From the NCBI GenBank assembly GCA_004195335.1, contig SDWK01000410.1, forward strand, positions 1-16,546: a stretch of 16,546 nt of DNA. Direction: 5' to 3'. Below the pieces are notes generated by a model, which saw only the letters and a list, made by a program, of their open reading frames with translations, ran no database searches and had not been told where the DNA came from. The number at the start of each line of letters is the position of its first letter. Position 1 is the stretch's first letter. The DNA comes from Shewanella sp. Lineage in GTDB: Bacteria; Pseudomonadota; Gammaproteobacteria; Enterobacterales; Shewanellaceae. Below are positions 1 through 7,735 of this stretch, piece after piece. A program made the position numbers and the translations under genes.

Positions 1-38
1 TCACTCGTTGCGAGCAACATGGATGTTGCAAATGTCAT

Positions 39-125
39 TTATGCAGGAGCAATTAATGACCTTGCCTCTGAAGCGCTAAACTCTCGCTGAGCGATCACAT
101 CTTTATACTGATTGGTATAAGGCAT
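39..125 (-). other. Small unrecognised ORF or gene remnant at the left edge
   Basis: An ATG at 125 follows a good AGGAAACA ribosome site and opens a 28-codon frame (begins MPYTNQYKDVIAQREF) that ends at a TAA at 39-41. An ATG directly after that stop opens the same frame again to the window edge (MTFATSMLLATS), so this may be a longer gene broken by one nonsense codon. On the other strand a frame is open from base 1 to a TGA at 88-90 and could instead be the tail of a plus-strand gene. I recognise neither product, and the true gene cannot be chosen without the sequence to the left. Confidence 0.2.
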
Positions 126-238
126 GGTCTTGTTTCCTAAATCGAATGAACCTGGAATAAGTCGATCAGCGTTGTCTTACCGACTCTTTATAACCTTGTT
201 TTTATCGGAGGGATTACCTCCCCAAACACCGCCGCAGA

Positions 239-1135
239 TCACAACAATCCCCAATCCATTTTAGGCAAATGTTCGACAAACCACTCAAACGCTCGGCCTT
301 GTTGACCTTTATGCCAGGCAATATACAAATTTTGGCTTTGCCTGGGGATCGAACAGGACTTTTGGATTAACTCCCCCCGGTCTATGTAGGGTTTGGCCAT
401 ATGCAGAGGTAAAAAGCCGATGCCCAAACCTTGGACTTGAGCGGCGAGCTTGGCCTCCATGGTATTAACGCGGATCATCTGTTTACTTTTAAACACACCA
501 TTATCGCGAATGGGTAATATTTGTGAGGTGTCGGCCACCACAACGGCGGGATAATGGGTTAGTAAGTCAGCGTCGATCACACCATCAACAAAGGCCAGTG
601 GATGATGCGGGGCAACGGCAAACACAAAGGCAACCTCGCCAATATGATGGGTTTGAAACAATCCCCTTGGCAGCTCACCTGAAGCGCCAATAACGATATC
701 GGTTCGGTGGCTGTGTAATGCATCCCAACCACCGCCTACCGCTTCAACATCTAAGTTGATATTGACACTATGCTCAAGCTGATTGAACTGTCCAATCAAG
801 TTGAACAGCGGTATGGGGGAAATAACGGTATCTCTGGAAAGACGAATTTCAGCCTCCCATCCCGACTCTAATTGCTGTACCGAGTCCACTAATCGGTTGG
901 TGGCTAATAGAATGTCACGTCCTTGTTCTAGTACTAACTTACCGGCGGGGGTTAAATGTGCCCGCTGTTTGCTTCTATCAAACAGCGCCGTACCAATATC
1001 TTGTTCAAGTTTTTTAATCGTATAAGTCAGAGCCGAGGGCACCTTGTATAACGATGCCGCCGCCGCAGCAAAACTGCCTTTGCGTTCTATGGCATCTAAC
1101 GCCCGCAGTGCATCAATAGTAATGGCATTATGCAT
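239..1135 (-). CDS. yhaJ: LysR-family transcriptional regulator, YhaJ-like
   Basis: 298-residue LysR-type regulator. The N-terminal winged helix-turn-helix (about residues 5-65) carries DALRALDAIERKGSFAAAA and VPSALTYTIKKLEQ, close to what I recall of E. coli YhaJ. The rest is the periplasmic-binding-protein-like effector domain. It is divergent from a DoxX gene and a pirin gene; in E. coli YhaJ activates yqjF (a DoxX protein) and sits beside a pirin gene (yhaK), so the context agrees. The frame can be extended to a TTG at 1153, but I chose ATG 1135. It has an AAAGAG site about 6 bases upstream, while the TTG has none and lies inside a dyad likely to be the operator. Effector inferred from YhaJ: nitroaromatic breakdown or quinone-like products. 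Confidence 0.85.
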   Translation of the reverse strand: MHNAITIDALRALDAIERKGSFAAAAASLYKVPSALTYTIKKLEQDIGTALFDRSKQRAHLTPAGKLVLEQGRDILLATNRLVDSVQQLESGWEAEIRLSRDTVISPIPLFNLIGQFNQLEHSVNINLDVEAVGGGWDALHSHRTDIVIGASGELPRGLFQTHHIGEVAFVFAVAPHHPLAFVDGVIDADLLTHYPAVVVADTSQILPIRDNGVFKSKQMIRVNTMEAKLAAQVQGLGIGFLPLHMAKPYIDRGELIQKSCSIPRQSQNLYIAWHKGQQGRAFEWFVEHLPKMDWGLL

Positions 1136-1148
1136 CTCAATCTCTTTG

Positions 1149-1163
1149 TTCAAATATTTTGAA
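1149..1163. promoter_or_regulatory. LysR-type operator dyad between yhaJ-like gene and doxX
   Basis: Perfect 15-bp inverted repeat TTCAAATATTTTGAA (6-bp arms, 3-bp centre) containing the T-N11-A pattern of LysR binding sites. It is 14 bases upstream of the chosen regulator start and about 120 bases upstream of doxX. If the TATACT at 1209-1214 is the doxX -10 box, the dyad centre falls near -65 from transcription start, the classic position of a LysR recognition site. No good -35 box lies 17 bases before that -10, which fits an activator-dependent promoter. Binding by this regulator is inferred. Confidence 0.55.
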
Positions 1164-1208
1164 TATACAGGTCAGTTTATTCCGATTTTTTATTCAATCA
1201 AGTCCCAA

Positions 1209-1214
1209 TATACT
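1209..1214 (+). promoter_or_regulatory. Candidate -10 box of the doxX promoter
   Basis: TATACT matches five of six bases of the sigma-70 -10 consensus, 68 bases before the doxX start codon. The region 17 bases upstream is only a T-run (1186-1191), a poor -35. Confidence 0.35.
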
Positions 1215-1225
1215 GTTTATCAACC

Positions 1226-1241
1226 AGTGAGGAAGCTCACT
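1226..1241 (+). repeat. Perfect hairpin in the doxX 5' untranslated region
   Basis: AGTGAG-GAAG-CTCACT: 6-bp perfect stem with a four-base GAAG loop, starting just after the predicted transcription start and about 40 bases before the doxX start codon. No T-run follows, so it is not an intrinsic terminator. A 5'-end mRNA stabiliser or a second protein-binding dyad are both possible. Confidence 0.4.
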
Positions 1242-1282
1242 AACACAAACAGACCAGATACAAAATTATTGAGGATACAAAC

Positions 1283-1726
1283 ATGAAAGCACTATTTAAG
1301 CAGCTAACACATTCGACAGCAGGTTTTAGTTCACTGGCTCTTCGGGTGCCAGTTGGGATTATCTTTATGGCCCACGGTGCCCAAAAGCTCTTTGGTTGGT
1401 TTGGCGGATATGGACTCGAAGGCACCGGGCAGTGGATGGCTTCAATCGGCATTGAACCCGGCATATTAATGGCCTTTCTTGCGGGCAGTGCTGAGTTTTT
1501 TGGTGGCCTGTTCATATTACTGGGCTTATTGACTCGCCCCTCTGCAGTCGTTTTAGCCTTTACGATGATTGTTGCTATTGTCAGCGTGCATTTGTCTAAC
1601 GGATTATTTATGTCGAACAATGGTTATGAATTTGCTTTAGCACTGCTGGCTGCCAGCGTGTCGTTAGCATTCTCAGGCTCAGGTAAAGTCGCTTTAGATA
1701 ACGCGGTAATGACCAAACTGTCTTAA
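1283..1726 (+). CDS. DoxX-family inner-membrane protein (YqjF-like)
   Basis: 147 residues with four predicted membrane helices (about residues 16-40, 58-82, 87-105, 115-133). The family motif HGAQKLFGWFGG (from about residue 33) and the G-L-L-T-R turn before helix 3 are typical of DoxX/YqjF. GAGG lies 8 bases before ATG. DoxX proteins are small quinone/redox-associated membrane proteins of poorly known chemistry; E. coli yqjF is the main target of YhaJ and responds to nitroaromatic breakdown products. Here it is the first gene downstream of the YhaJ-like regulator and is followed after 88 bases by a pirin gene. The family is clear; a specific function is not. Confidence 0.85.
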   Translation: MKALFKQLTHSTAGFSSLALRVPVGIIFMAHGAQKLFGWFGGYGLEGTGQWMASIGIEPGILMAFLAGSAEFFGGLFILLGLLTRPSAVVLAFTMIVAIVSVHLSNGLFMSNNGYEFALALLAASVSLAFSGSGKVALDNAVMTKLS

Positions 1727-1772
1727 TCGTTTTTTACGAGCTGTTTTTACTAGTCGTTTTTACGAGCTGTTT
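1727..1772 (+). repeat. Tandem 27-bp direct repeat after doxX
   Basis: TCGTTTTTTACGAGCTGTTT (1727-1746) recurs at 1754-1772 with one T fewer. Each copy holds a small TCGT/ACGA inverted pair. It starts directly after the doxX stop codon, between doxX and the pirin gene. It may be a duplicated weak terminator or processing site, or simply a slippage duplication. Confidence 0.6.
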
Positions 1773-1814
1773 AAACCGCTACAAGGTATTTATTGCGCTA
1801 ATAGGAGCAACATC

Positions 1815-2558
1815 ATGATTTCATTACGTCCTGCACTGCAACGAGGCAAAGCCAATTTCGGTTGGTTAAACAGCCAACACACATTTTCATTCGGTGATTA
1901 TTACGATCCAGCACATATGGGGTTTTCAGCACTGAGGGTGATTAATGATGATTTGGTGACTCCGGGAGCCGGATTTTCTACTCACGGTCACCGTGATATG
2001 GAGATCATCAGCTACGTGCAATCGGGGTCGATAGCCCATAAAGACAGTGAAGGAAACATTAAGGTATTGTCTGCGGGTGAGTTTCAACTGATGTCTGCCG
2101 GAAGCGGCATCACCCACAGCGAGTACAATGCTTCAGAGACTGAACCACTGAAGTTCTTACAAATTTGGATCCAACCTAATACCTTAGGTAATGCACCTGG
2201 ATACCAACAAAAACACTTTGGACAGGCTGAAGGGCTAACCACTATCGCGTCGCCATTTGTCGAAAAGAGGGTCGAGAAGGGCGGGGAGAAGGGTAGTGGC
2301 AATGGTAGCGAAAATGGCGGCTTCAGTCTGAAGCAAGATGCGACATTATCGCAATTGATTCTCGCCCCAGGATCTGAGCTGATTTATCAAATTGAAGCAG
2401 GTCGTAAAGTTTATGTTCACCAAGTAGCGGGTCAATTATCTATTGAAGATAACCCGTTAACAGAGGGTGATGGGGTTAAAATATCTGATATGCAAGCCAT
2501 TACCTTTGTGAACGCATCGGCTAGTCAAGCGACGGCACTGATATTTGACTTGCCGTAA
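1815..2558 (+). CDS. Pirin-family bicupin, YhhW-type quercetinase-like protein
   Basis: 247-residue two-cupin protein close to what I recall of E. coli YhhW, which opens the flavonol ring of quercetin in vitro. The N-terminal cupin has all four metal ligands at the YhhW positions: His57 and His59 (in FSTHGHRDME), His101 and Glu103 (in GITHSEYN). FSFGDYYDP and GFSALRVINDD are also family hallmarks. AGGAG ends 7 bases before ATG. It is about 15 residues longer than YhhW because of a Gly/Glu/Ser/Asn-rich insertion near residues 152-171, between the cupins. Likely co-transcribed with doxX and controlled by the YhaJ-like regulator. The natural substrate is unknown. Confidence 0.85.
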   Translation: MISLRPALQRGKANFGWLNSQHTFSFGDYYDPAHMGFSALRVINDDLVTPGAGFSTHGHRDMEIISYVQSGSIAHKDSEGNIKVLSAGEFQLMSAGSGITHSEYNASETEPLKFLQIWIQPNTLGNAPGYQQKHFGQAEGLTTIASPFVEKRVEKGGEKGSGNGSENGGFSLKQDATLSQLILAPGSELIYQIEAGRKVYVHQVAGQLSIEDNPLTEGDGVKISDMQAITFVNASASQATALIFDLP

Positions 2559-3023
2559 GCTTTCGATTTTAACGTCAAATTGAACATGAGAATCAAACCG
2601 AACCGCTCGGAGATAGCGCTAGGCCAGGGGCTATATGGCACATGGCCCAGCCATTTCCTCTGTCAGTGCTAATCGCCTGAAGACAAAATTGCTTAACAAC
2701 GAAATAGCTTACGTACGAGCTTAAGTACGAATATAGAGCAAAAAAAAGTGAACACAGGTATTCAATCGACTTAAATTTGGGCGTAGAATGCAGCTTGGTT
2801 TCATTCAGAGGATATTGATCACTGTGTTAATTACGCCGCCCTAACGTTCCGCCTTCCCTATAGCTTTCATTGCTAACCTAAGCACCATGCTTATTCTTTG
2901 CGCTTGTTAATGCGTTGTCGATTTTATTCGACTATTTTCCGCGCCAAATTTTATCAAAGAAGCACGAACCACACTCCAAGCTTAACTTCTGCTGCGCAGT
3001 GCCGTGCATAAACTGAGAGTTCA
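2559..3023. other. 465-base intergenic region before the SulP gene
   Basis: No reading frame with a ribosome site or recognisable protein was found on either strand. There is a small perfect dyad, GTCGA-N6-TCGAC (2917-2932), about 90 bases before the SulP start, and a loose GGGC/GCCC pair near 2637-2670 without a T-run. The SulP promoter should lie here but I see no strong -35/-10 pair. Confidence 0.5.
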
Positions 3024-4511
3024 ATGTTAAAAAACTTTAAAATAGATTGGATGTCCAATATCCGTGGCGACTTGCTAGCGGGTATTGTTGTGGCGTTAGC
3101 GTTAATCCCCGAGGCTATCGCATTTTCGATTATTGCGGGTGTTGACCCTAAAATCGGCTTATATGCCTCATTTAGTATATCGGTTGTGATCGCCTTTACT
3201 GGTGGTCGCAGCGGAATGATCTCTGCGGCAACCGGTGCGATGGCGCTGTTGATGATCACTCTGGTTAAAGAGCATGGTTTAGAATACTTGCTGGCAGCAA
3301 CCGTGTTAACGGGTCTGTTACAGATTTTAGCCGGTTATTTAAGGCTAGGTAGCTTGATGCGTTTTGTATCGCGCTCAGTGGTAACCGGGTTTGTTAATGC
3401 GCTGGCAATATTGATTTTTATGGCCCAGCTGCCAGAACTGACCAATGTGACTTGGCATGTGTATGCCATGACCGCGGCTGGTCTTGGTATTATTTATCTG
3501 TTTCCCTATCTGCCGATTATCGGCAAATTAATTCCCTCACCTTTGATTTGTATTGTTGCGTTAACCGCTATTACCATGTGGTTTAATATTGACGTGCGGA
3601 CTGTCGGCGACATGGGGAATTTACCCGATACCTTGCCGATTTTCTTATGGCCAGATGTGCCGTTAAATCTAGAAACCTTATTGATTGTATTGCCTTACTC
3701 CATGGGTCTTGCTGTGGTGGGTTTACTAGAGTCAATGATGACGGCGACGATTGTCGATGATTTGACCGACACCAAGAGTGATAAAAATCGCGAGTGTAAG
3801 GGTCAAGGTATTGCCAATATGTTCACTGGTTTTCTTGGTGGCATGGCGGGTTGTGCCATGATTGGTCAATCGATGATTAATATCAAATCTGGAGGACGTG
3901 GACGCTTATCCACCTTATCGGCGGGCTTATTTCTGTTGTTTATGGTGGTATTTCTTGGACCCTGGTTAAAACAGATCCCCATGGCCGCATTGGTCGCCGT
4001 CATGATCATGGTGGCAATCGGTACCTTCTCTTGGCGTTCTATTACCGATCTGAAAAAACATCCACTGTCGACCAACATTGTTATGCTAGCCACGGTTATC
4101 ATCGTGGTAGTAACGCATAATCTAGCCATTGGTGTGTTTGTTGGGGTACTGCTTGCTTCACTATTCTTTGCTAATAAGATCAGTCGTATGATGGTGGTCA
4201 GAGATGATATTGCAAATAGTGATAGCCGTGAATATCGAGTTGTCGGCCAAGTATTTTTCGCATCATCAGATAAATTTATTGAGTCATTCGATTTCAAAGA
4301 GGTGTTAGAGACGGTAACGATTGATCTGTCGGCAGCCCACTTTTGGGATGTGAGTGCAGTGTCGGCATTGGATAAAGTGGTGATTAAATTCCGCCGAGAG
4401 GGGACGCAAGTTAATCTCATCGGTATGAATCAAGCTACGAGCACTATCGTCGACAAATTTGGTGTGCACGATAAACCTGAAGAAGTTGAAAAATTACTGT
4501 CTGGACATTAA
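3024..4511 (+). CDS. SulP-family anion transporter with C-terminal STAS domain
   Basis: 495 residues. The N-terminal part (about residues 10-385) is a SulP membrane domain: the opening GDLLAGIVVALALIPEAIAFSIIAGVDPKIGLYASF is the family signature, followed by about a dozen hydrophobic segments. The C-terminal STAS domain (about 400-490) holds DVSAVSALDKV at 442-452, matching the D-x-S loop that is phosphorylated in anti-sigma antagonists. SulP proteins carry sulfate, bicarbonate or other anions, and the sequence alone does not say which. GAGAG lies 4 bases before ATG, a short spacing. A universal stress protein gene follows 12 bases later with its ribosome site overlapping this stop codon, so the two are almost certainly co-translated. 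Confidence 0.9.
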   Translation: MLKNFKIDWMSNIRGDLLAGIVVALALIPEAIAFSIIAGVDPKIGLYASFSISVVIAFTGGRSGMISAATGAMALLMITLVKEHGLEYLLAATVLTGLLQILAGYLRLGSLMRFVSRSVVTGFVNALAILIFMAQLPELTNVTWHVYAMTAAGLGIIYLFPYLPIIGKLIPSPLICIVALTAITMWFNIDVRTVGDMGNLPDTLPIFLWPDVPLNLETLLIVLPYSMGLAVVGLLESMMTATIVDDLTDTKSDKNRECKGQGIANMFTGFLGGMAGCAMIGQSMINIKSGGRGRLSTLSAGLFLLFMVVFLGPWLKQIPMAALVAVMIMVAIGTFSWRSITDLKKHPLSTNIVMLATVIIVVVTHNLAIGVFVGVLLASLFFANKISRMMVVRDDIANSDSREYRVVGQVFFASSDKFIESFDFKEVLETVTIDLSAAHFWDVSAVSALDKVVIKFRREGTQVNLIGMNQATSTIVDKFGVHDKPEEVEKLLSGH

Positions 4512-4523
4512 AGGATGAGACAA

Positions 4524-5369
4524 ATGAAAAATATCGTCGCTTGTATAGATGGCTCAAAATTGACGCTGGCAACCTGCGAAGCCAGTGCTTGGGTTGCGCA
4601 GAAGGTTAAAGCCCCCCTTATCTTATTACATGTACTCGATAAAACCACGCGGCCTGTGGTGAGTGAATTGTCTGGACAGATAGGTTTGGGTAGCCAAGAG
4701 GAACTCCTCAATGAGCTGGTGGAACTCGATGAAACCCGAAGCAGGATAGCCCTTAAGCATGGTAAGCAATTGCTTGAAGATGCTAGGGAGTTGGCTTTCG
4801 CCCAAGGTGTCAAAGACATCAGCAAATTGCAACGCCATGGTAGCCTGCTAGAGAGTCTAATCGATCTAGAAAGTGAGTTAAGGGTATTAGTGATTGGCAA
4901 GTCGGGTGAAGATCATAGCACCAGTAAAACCATAGGCTCACAGCTCGAAAGTGTTATTCGTTCCATTAAAGCGCATACCTTAGTGGTCAGCGATACGTTT
5001 ATGATGCCTAGTTCCTACATGATTGCCTTTGACGGCAGTGCAACCAGCGAGAAGCTGATTGAAAAGGCAATGAATACGCCTTTACTTGCGGGGCTTGAGT
5101 GTCATTTGGTTATGGTGGATGAAACCGGCAATAAAAGCACGGCTTTCGATCAGGCGGCCATGCGGCTTCGAGAAGCCGGACTTAGCGTGAATGAGAAAAT
5201 ACTGTCAGGGCGTGTTGATGAAGCGCTGCTTAATTACCAGCAAGAGCAACAGCTGGGCATGATTGTGATGGGGGCCTTCGGCCACTCAAAACTGAGGCAG
5301 TTTTTTGTCGGCAGCAATACGACCGAGGTGTTAGTGAAAAGTGCGGTTCCGCTACTGTTGATCCGTTAA
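4524..5369 (+). CDS. Tandem universal stress protein (two UspA domains)
   Basis: 281 residues with two UspA folds in tandem (about 1-148 and 150-281). Both carry the complete ATP-binding motif G-X2-G-X9-G(S/T): GKSG...GS in the first and GAFG...GS in the second. Two in-frame ATGs exist. I chose 4524 because AAGGA (4511-4515) sits 8 bases before it, whereas it touches the ATG at 4515; the resulting start MKNIVACIDGS is typical of the family. The gene is coupled to the SulP transporter upstream, a pairing that suggests the stress protein senses ATP or energy state for the transporter (inference). Cytoplasmic. Confidence 0.9.
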   Translation: MKNIVACIDGSKLTLATCEASAWVAQKVKAPLILLHVLDKTTRPVVSELSGQIGLGSQEELLNELVELDETRSRIALKHGKQLLEDARELAFAQGVKDISKLQRHGSLLESLIDLESELRVLVIGKSGEDHSTSKTIGSQLESVIRSIKAHTLVVSDTFMMPSSYMIAFDGSATSEKLIEKAMNTPLLAGLECHLVMVDETGNKSTAFDQAAMRLREAGLSVNEKILSGRVDEALLNYQQEQQLGMIVMGAFGHSKLRQFFVGSNTTEVLVKSAVPLLLIR

Positions 5370-5405
5370 TACGCATCGAAAGGAGTGGATAAAGAACTAT
5401 AGCTA

Positions 5406-5458
5406 GTTAGATTTGAGACTCTAAGCATTCTCAAATCTAACCATCCTCAAATCTAACC
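5406..5458 (+). repeat. 13-bp perfect hairpin plus repeated arm after the usp gene
   Basis: GTTAGATTTGAGA (5406-5418) pairs perfectly with TCTCAAATCTAAC (5429-5441) around a 10-base loop, 37 bases after the usp stop. The right arm is then repeated (CTCAAATCTAACC at 5430-5442 and 5446-5458). No T-run follows, so it is not a canonical intrinsic terminator, but it may protect the 3' end of the SulP-Usp message. Confidence 0.7.
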
Positions 5459-5526
5459 GATATGTGCTTTTGGGAGATGCGCTTATTTTGAAAAGATAGC
5501 AGGGGGATGATTCATTAAAACCATAA

Positions 5527-5610
5527 TCCAAATTCCAAATTCCAAATTCCAAATCCCAAATCCCAAATCCCAAATCCCAAAAATCTAAATCTAAATCTAA
5601 ATCTAAATCT
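5527..5610 (+). repeat. Compound microsatellite: heptamers then hexamers
   Basis: Four perfect TCCAAAT units (5527-5554) run into CCCAAAT units (three perfect, 5555-5575, plus a decayed one to 5582). Then come five AAATCT hexamers (5581-5610) and a decayed AAACCC. The unit changes by single substitutions and then loses one base. The hexamer shares the AAATCTAA string with the hairpin 85-120 bases to the left. It lies in non-coding DNA about 320 bases before the diguanylate cyclase start. Confidence 0.9.
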
Positions 5611-5752
5611 AAACCCAGCCATATCTGTTGTCTTTTCAGTTATCCCTTATTAGGCTTTGAGTTACCTTAATTTGTCTTTGGTGCGGATAGCGGTCACAGC
5701 TCGCCAAATCTTAATCGATGCCCAAACAAGGGCTTTTTATCTCGCTATCAAT

Positions 5753-5771
5753 CTAGCGTCGAATACGCTAG
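5753..5771. repeat. 7-bp perfect dyad upstream of the diguanylate cyclase
   Basis: CTAGCGT-N5-ACGCTAG. It is followed by an AT-rich stretch and a possible -10 (TATACT, 5791-5796), so it may be an operator; no T-run follows. Confidence 0.4.
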
Positions 5772-5929
5772 TTAAATATTTAATATTGTCTATACTTGAA
5801 AAGATAATTTTTCATGAAAAATATTTAGTTTCAACGCCCTACATATTTTTAATAAAACCTGTAGTGTTGCAATTAAAGCTTAAAGTAAGCTCACCAATAA
5901 CGGTCACTTATTATTAGAATGGATCTACA

Positions 5930-7486
5930 ATGCTTGAGCTAGATAACCGTACTCTACTCGTTGTAACGGCCCTTGTCTCGATTGGTTCCGCTGTGGCTTT
6001 GGTTTCTCTGTGGCGATCCCAGATACGGCGTAACGGCGCGGGTTTTTGGGCTGCGGGTATGTCCTGTGTTGCCGTTGCCAGTGTCTTAATCTCTGGACGT
6101 GGAACTATTTCCGATTTCATCTCGCTGGTGGTTGCTAATTCATTTTATGTGATCGGGTTTCTGCTTATCTTGAGGGGAATTCGTATTTTTACAGGCAGGC
6201 CTCCATTATTGTTTTTTGATTTTGCTCTGCCCCCCATAGCCGTCACGCTCTTCTATTATTTTAACTATGTTGATCCCAATCTTAATATCAGAATAGCCGT
6301 GCTTTCTGCTGCGTTCTTCATGATCTGCTTTGCTATTGTTCTAACCTTGATTCGTGATAAAAATGCACCTTGGAGATCCGCTGGATTCGCCGTGGCTACT
6401 ATTTACGGTTTGTTTGGCATTTCCCATGGGGCACGTGGCGTAATAGCTCTGCTGTTCCCATTCGAACATTCTTTTATGTATCCAAGCTTTTCGTCGTCGT
6501 TAGTCTTTTTGGGGGGGATTTTTATCCTTGGGGGGAGTGCGATAACGCTCATTCTACTGACTCACGCAGCCTTGGAATCGGAACTTCGAATTCTAACCCT
6601 TGCTGTTAATCAATCAGCGGCATCGATAATTATTACAGATACAAGCGGATCGATAGAATATGTCAACCCGGCCTTTACACAGAAAACAGGGTATTCCCCG
6701 GAAGAAGTCATCGGAAATAATCCTCGTATTTTGAGTTCTGGTGCAACGAAACCTGAAGAGTACGCAACTCTTTGGAAGGCTCTGTCTGTTGGGGATACCT
6801 GGCGGGGGGAGTTTCATAACCGTAAAAAAAATGGTGAACTGTTTTGGGAAATAGCCTCGATTGCACCGGTCAAACATAAGAATGGAACGATTAACCATTA
6901 TGTTGCGGTGAAGGAAGATATCACCGCCCAGAAGAATGCCGAGGAACGCATCCTACATATGGCTAATCATGATGTTCTTACCGGACTTCCTACGCGGCAA
7001 CTTGCTATGGATCGTCTGGTGGGCGCCTTGGCTACGGCGAGGCGGAACAAAACAAAGGTGGCCGTTCTGTTTGTCGATATTGATGGCTTTAAGACGGTTA
7101 ATGATACTCACGGACATGATGCTGGTGATTCTATTCTAAAGGAAACGGCCGCTCGGCTTTGTTCCAGTGTTCGAGAGGTTGATACGGTAGCGCGTGTTGG
7201 TGGTGATGAATTCTTGATCCTACTTACGGACGTCCAAGACAAATACGGTATTACGACGGTAGCAAAAAAGGTGATTAAAGCTCTGGCTACTGCGTATAAA
7301 CTCGAGACCGTGGAGGTAAATGTTGGTGCCAGCGTTGGCATTGCTTTATATCCTGACCATGGAGATAGCCCTCAAGAACTAGTCAAATTGGCAGACAAAA
7401 CAATGTATAAAGTCAAACGTGGAGGAAAGAATCATTATGCTTTCGCAGATGCGATTACTGCACCAAATTTAACCGAAATCATGTAA
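5930..7486 (+). CDS. Membrane-bound PAS-GGDEF diguanylate cyclase
   Basis: 518 residues. An N-terminal membrane region (about 1-220) shows six or seven hydrophobic segments. A PAS domain with PAC tail follows (about 228-335; ITDTSGSIEYVNPAFTQKTGY ... VAVKEDITAQ), then a GGDEF domain (about 345-505). The catalytic GGDEF is intact (424-428) and a product-inhibition site RxxD (REVD, 415-418) lies five residues before it, so an active, feedback-inhibited c-di-GMP synthase is expected. There is no EAL domain. The ribosome site is weak (GGAT, about 7 bases before ATG). The gene stands alone between long non-coding stretches. The signal sensed by the membrane part is unknown. Confidence 0.88.
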   Translation: MLELDNRTLLVVTALVSIGSAVALVSLWRSQIRRNGAGFWAAGMSCVAVASVLISGRGTISDFISLVVANSFYVIGFLLILRGIRIFTGRPPLLFFDFALPPIAVTLFYYFNYVDPNLNIRIAVLSAAFFMICFAIVLTLIRDKNAPWRSAGFAVATIYGLFGISHGARGVIALLFPFEHSFMYPSFSSSLVFLGGIFILGGSAITLILLTHAALESELRILTLAVNQSAASIIITDTSGSIEYVNPAFTQKTGYSPEEVIGNNPRILSSGATKPEEYATLWKALSVGDTWRGEFHNRKKNGELFWEIASIAPVKHKNGTINHYVAVKEDITAQKNAEERILHMANHDVLTGLPTRQLAMDRLVGALATARRNKTKVAVLFVDIDGFKTVNDTHGHDAGDSILKETAARLCSSVREVDTVARVGGDEFLILLTDVQDKYGITTVAKKVIKALATAYKLETVEVNVGASVGIALYPDHGDSPQELVKLADKTMYKVKRGGKNHYAFADAITAPNLTEIM

Positions 7487-7696
7487 CCACACATTGCATT
7501 AAACGCGAGAGAAAATCTGACCGCCAGGAGTCTTGGCGCACATTTACCCCGTTACCAATCGTTGTGTTAGCTGCGTTTAACTCTGCGGTTATGAAGCAAG
7601 ACAAGCATACCGCTCAACGAGTCCACACACCGCTGAATGTCCGCTTTCACTCTCGTTACATAATCTGGATTGGCGATAAGCGGACGACGGAAATAA

Positions 7697-7735
7697 ATTA
7701 TTGTTCATGCTCTAACCTGTCGGTTAAACAATAAT
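7697..7735 (-). terminator. Nested hairpin directly after the VOC gene stop
   Basis: ATTATTGTT (7697-7705) pairs with AACAATAAT (7727-7735), and inside it TAACC (7713-7717) pairs with GGTTA (7722-7726), leaving a one-sided 7-base bulge. In the minus direction it begins at the base right after the VOC stop codon. The sequence after it on that strand is TTATTTCC, too poor in T for a sure intrinsic terminator. Confidence 0.4.

Larger units (their letters stand above)
5370..5929. other. 560-base intergenic region between usp and the diguanylate cyclase
   Basis: It holds a 13-bp hairpin, a microsatellite tract and a 7-bp dyad, each listed separately. Frames present here lack ribosome sites and look non-coding. 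A TATACT at 5791-5796 could be a -10 box for the diguanylate cyclase, without a good -35. Confidence 0.5.

Noticed and set aside
202..230. GGAGG-GATTA-CCTCC hairpin after the YhaJ-like gene as a terminator
   Set aside because: Only a 5-bp stem and no T-run on either strand.
5657..5917. 86-codon plus-strand ORF before the diguanylate cyclase
   Set aside because: Starts at TTG with no ribosome site and runs through AT-rich DNA with dyads; no family resemblance.
7561..7600. Integron attC-like site after the diguanylate cyclase
   Set aside because: Short GC-rich inverted fragments are present but no paired R/L core boxes could be recognised.
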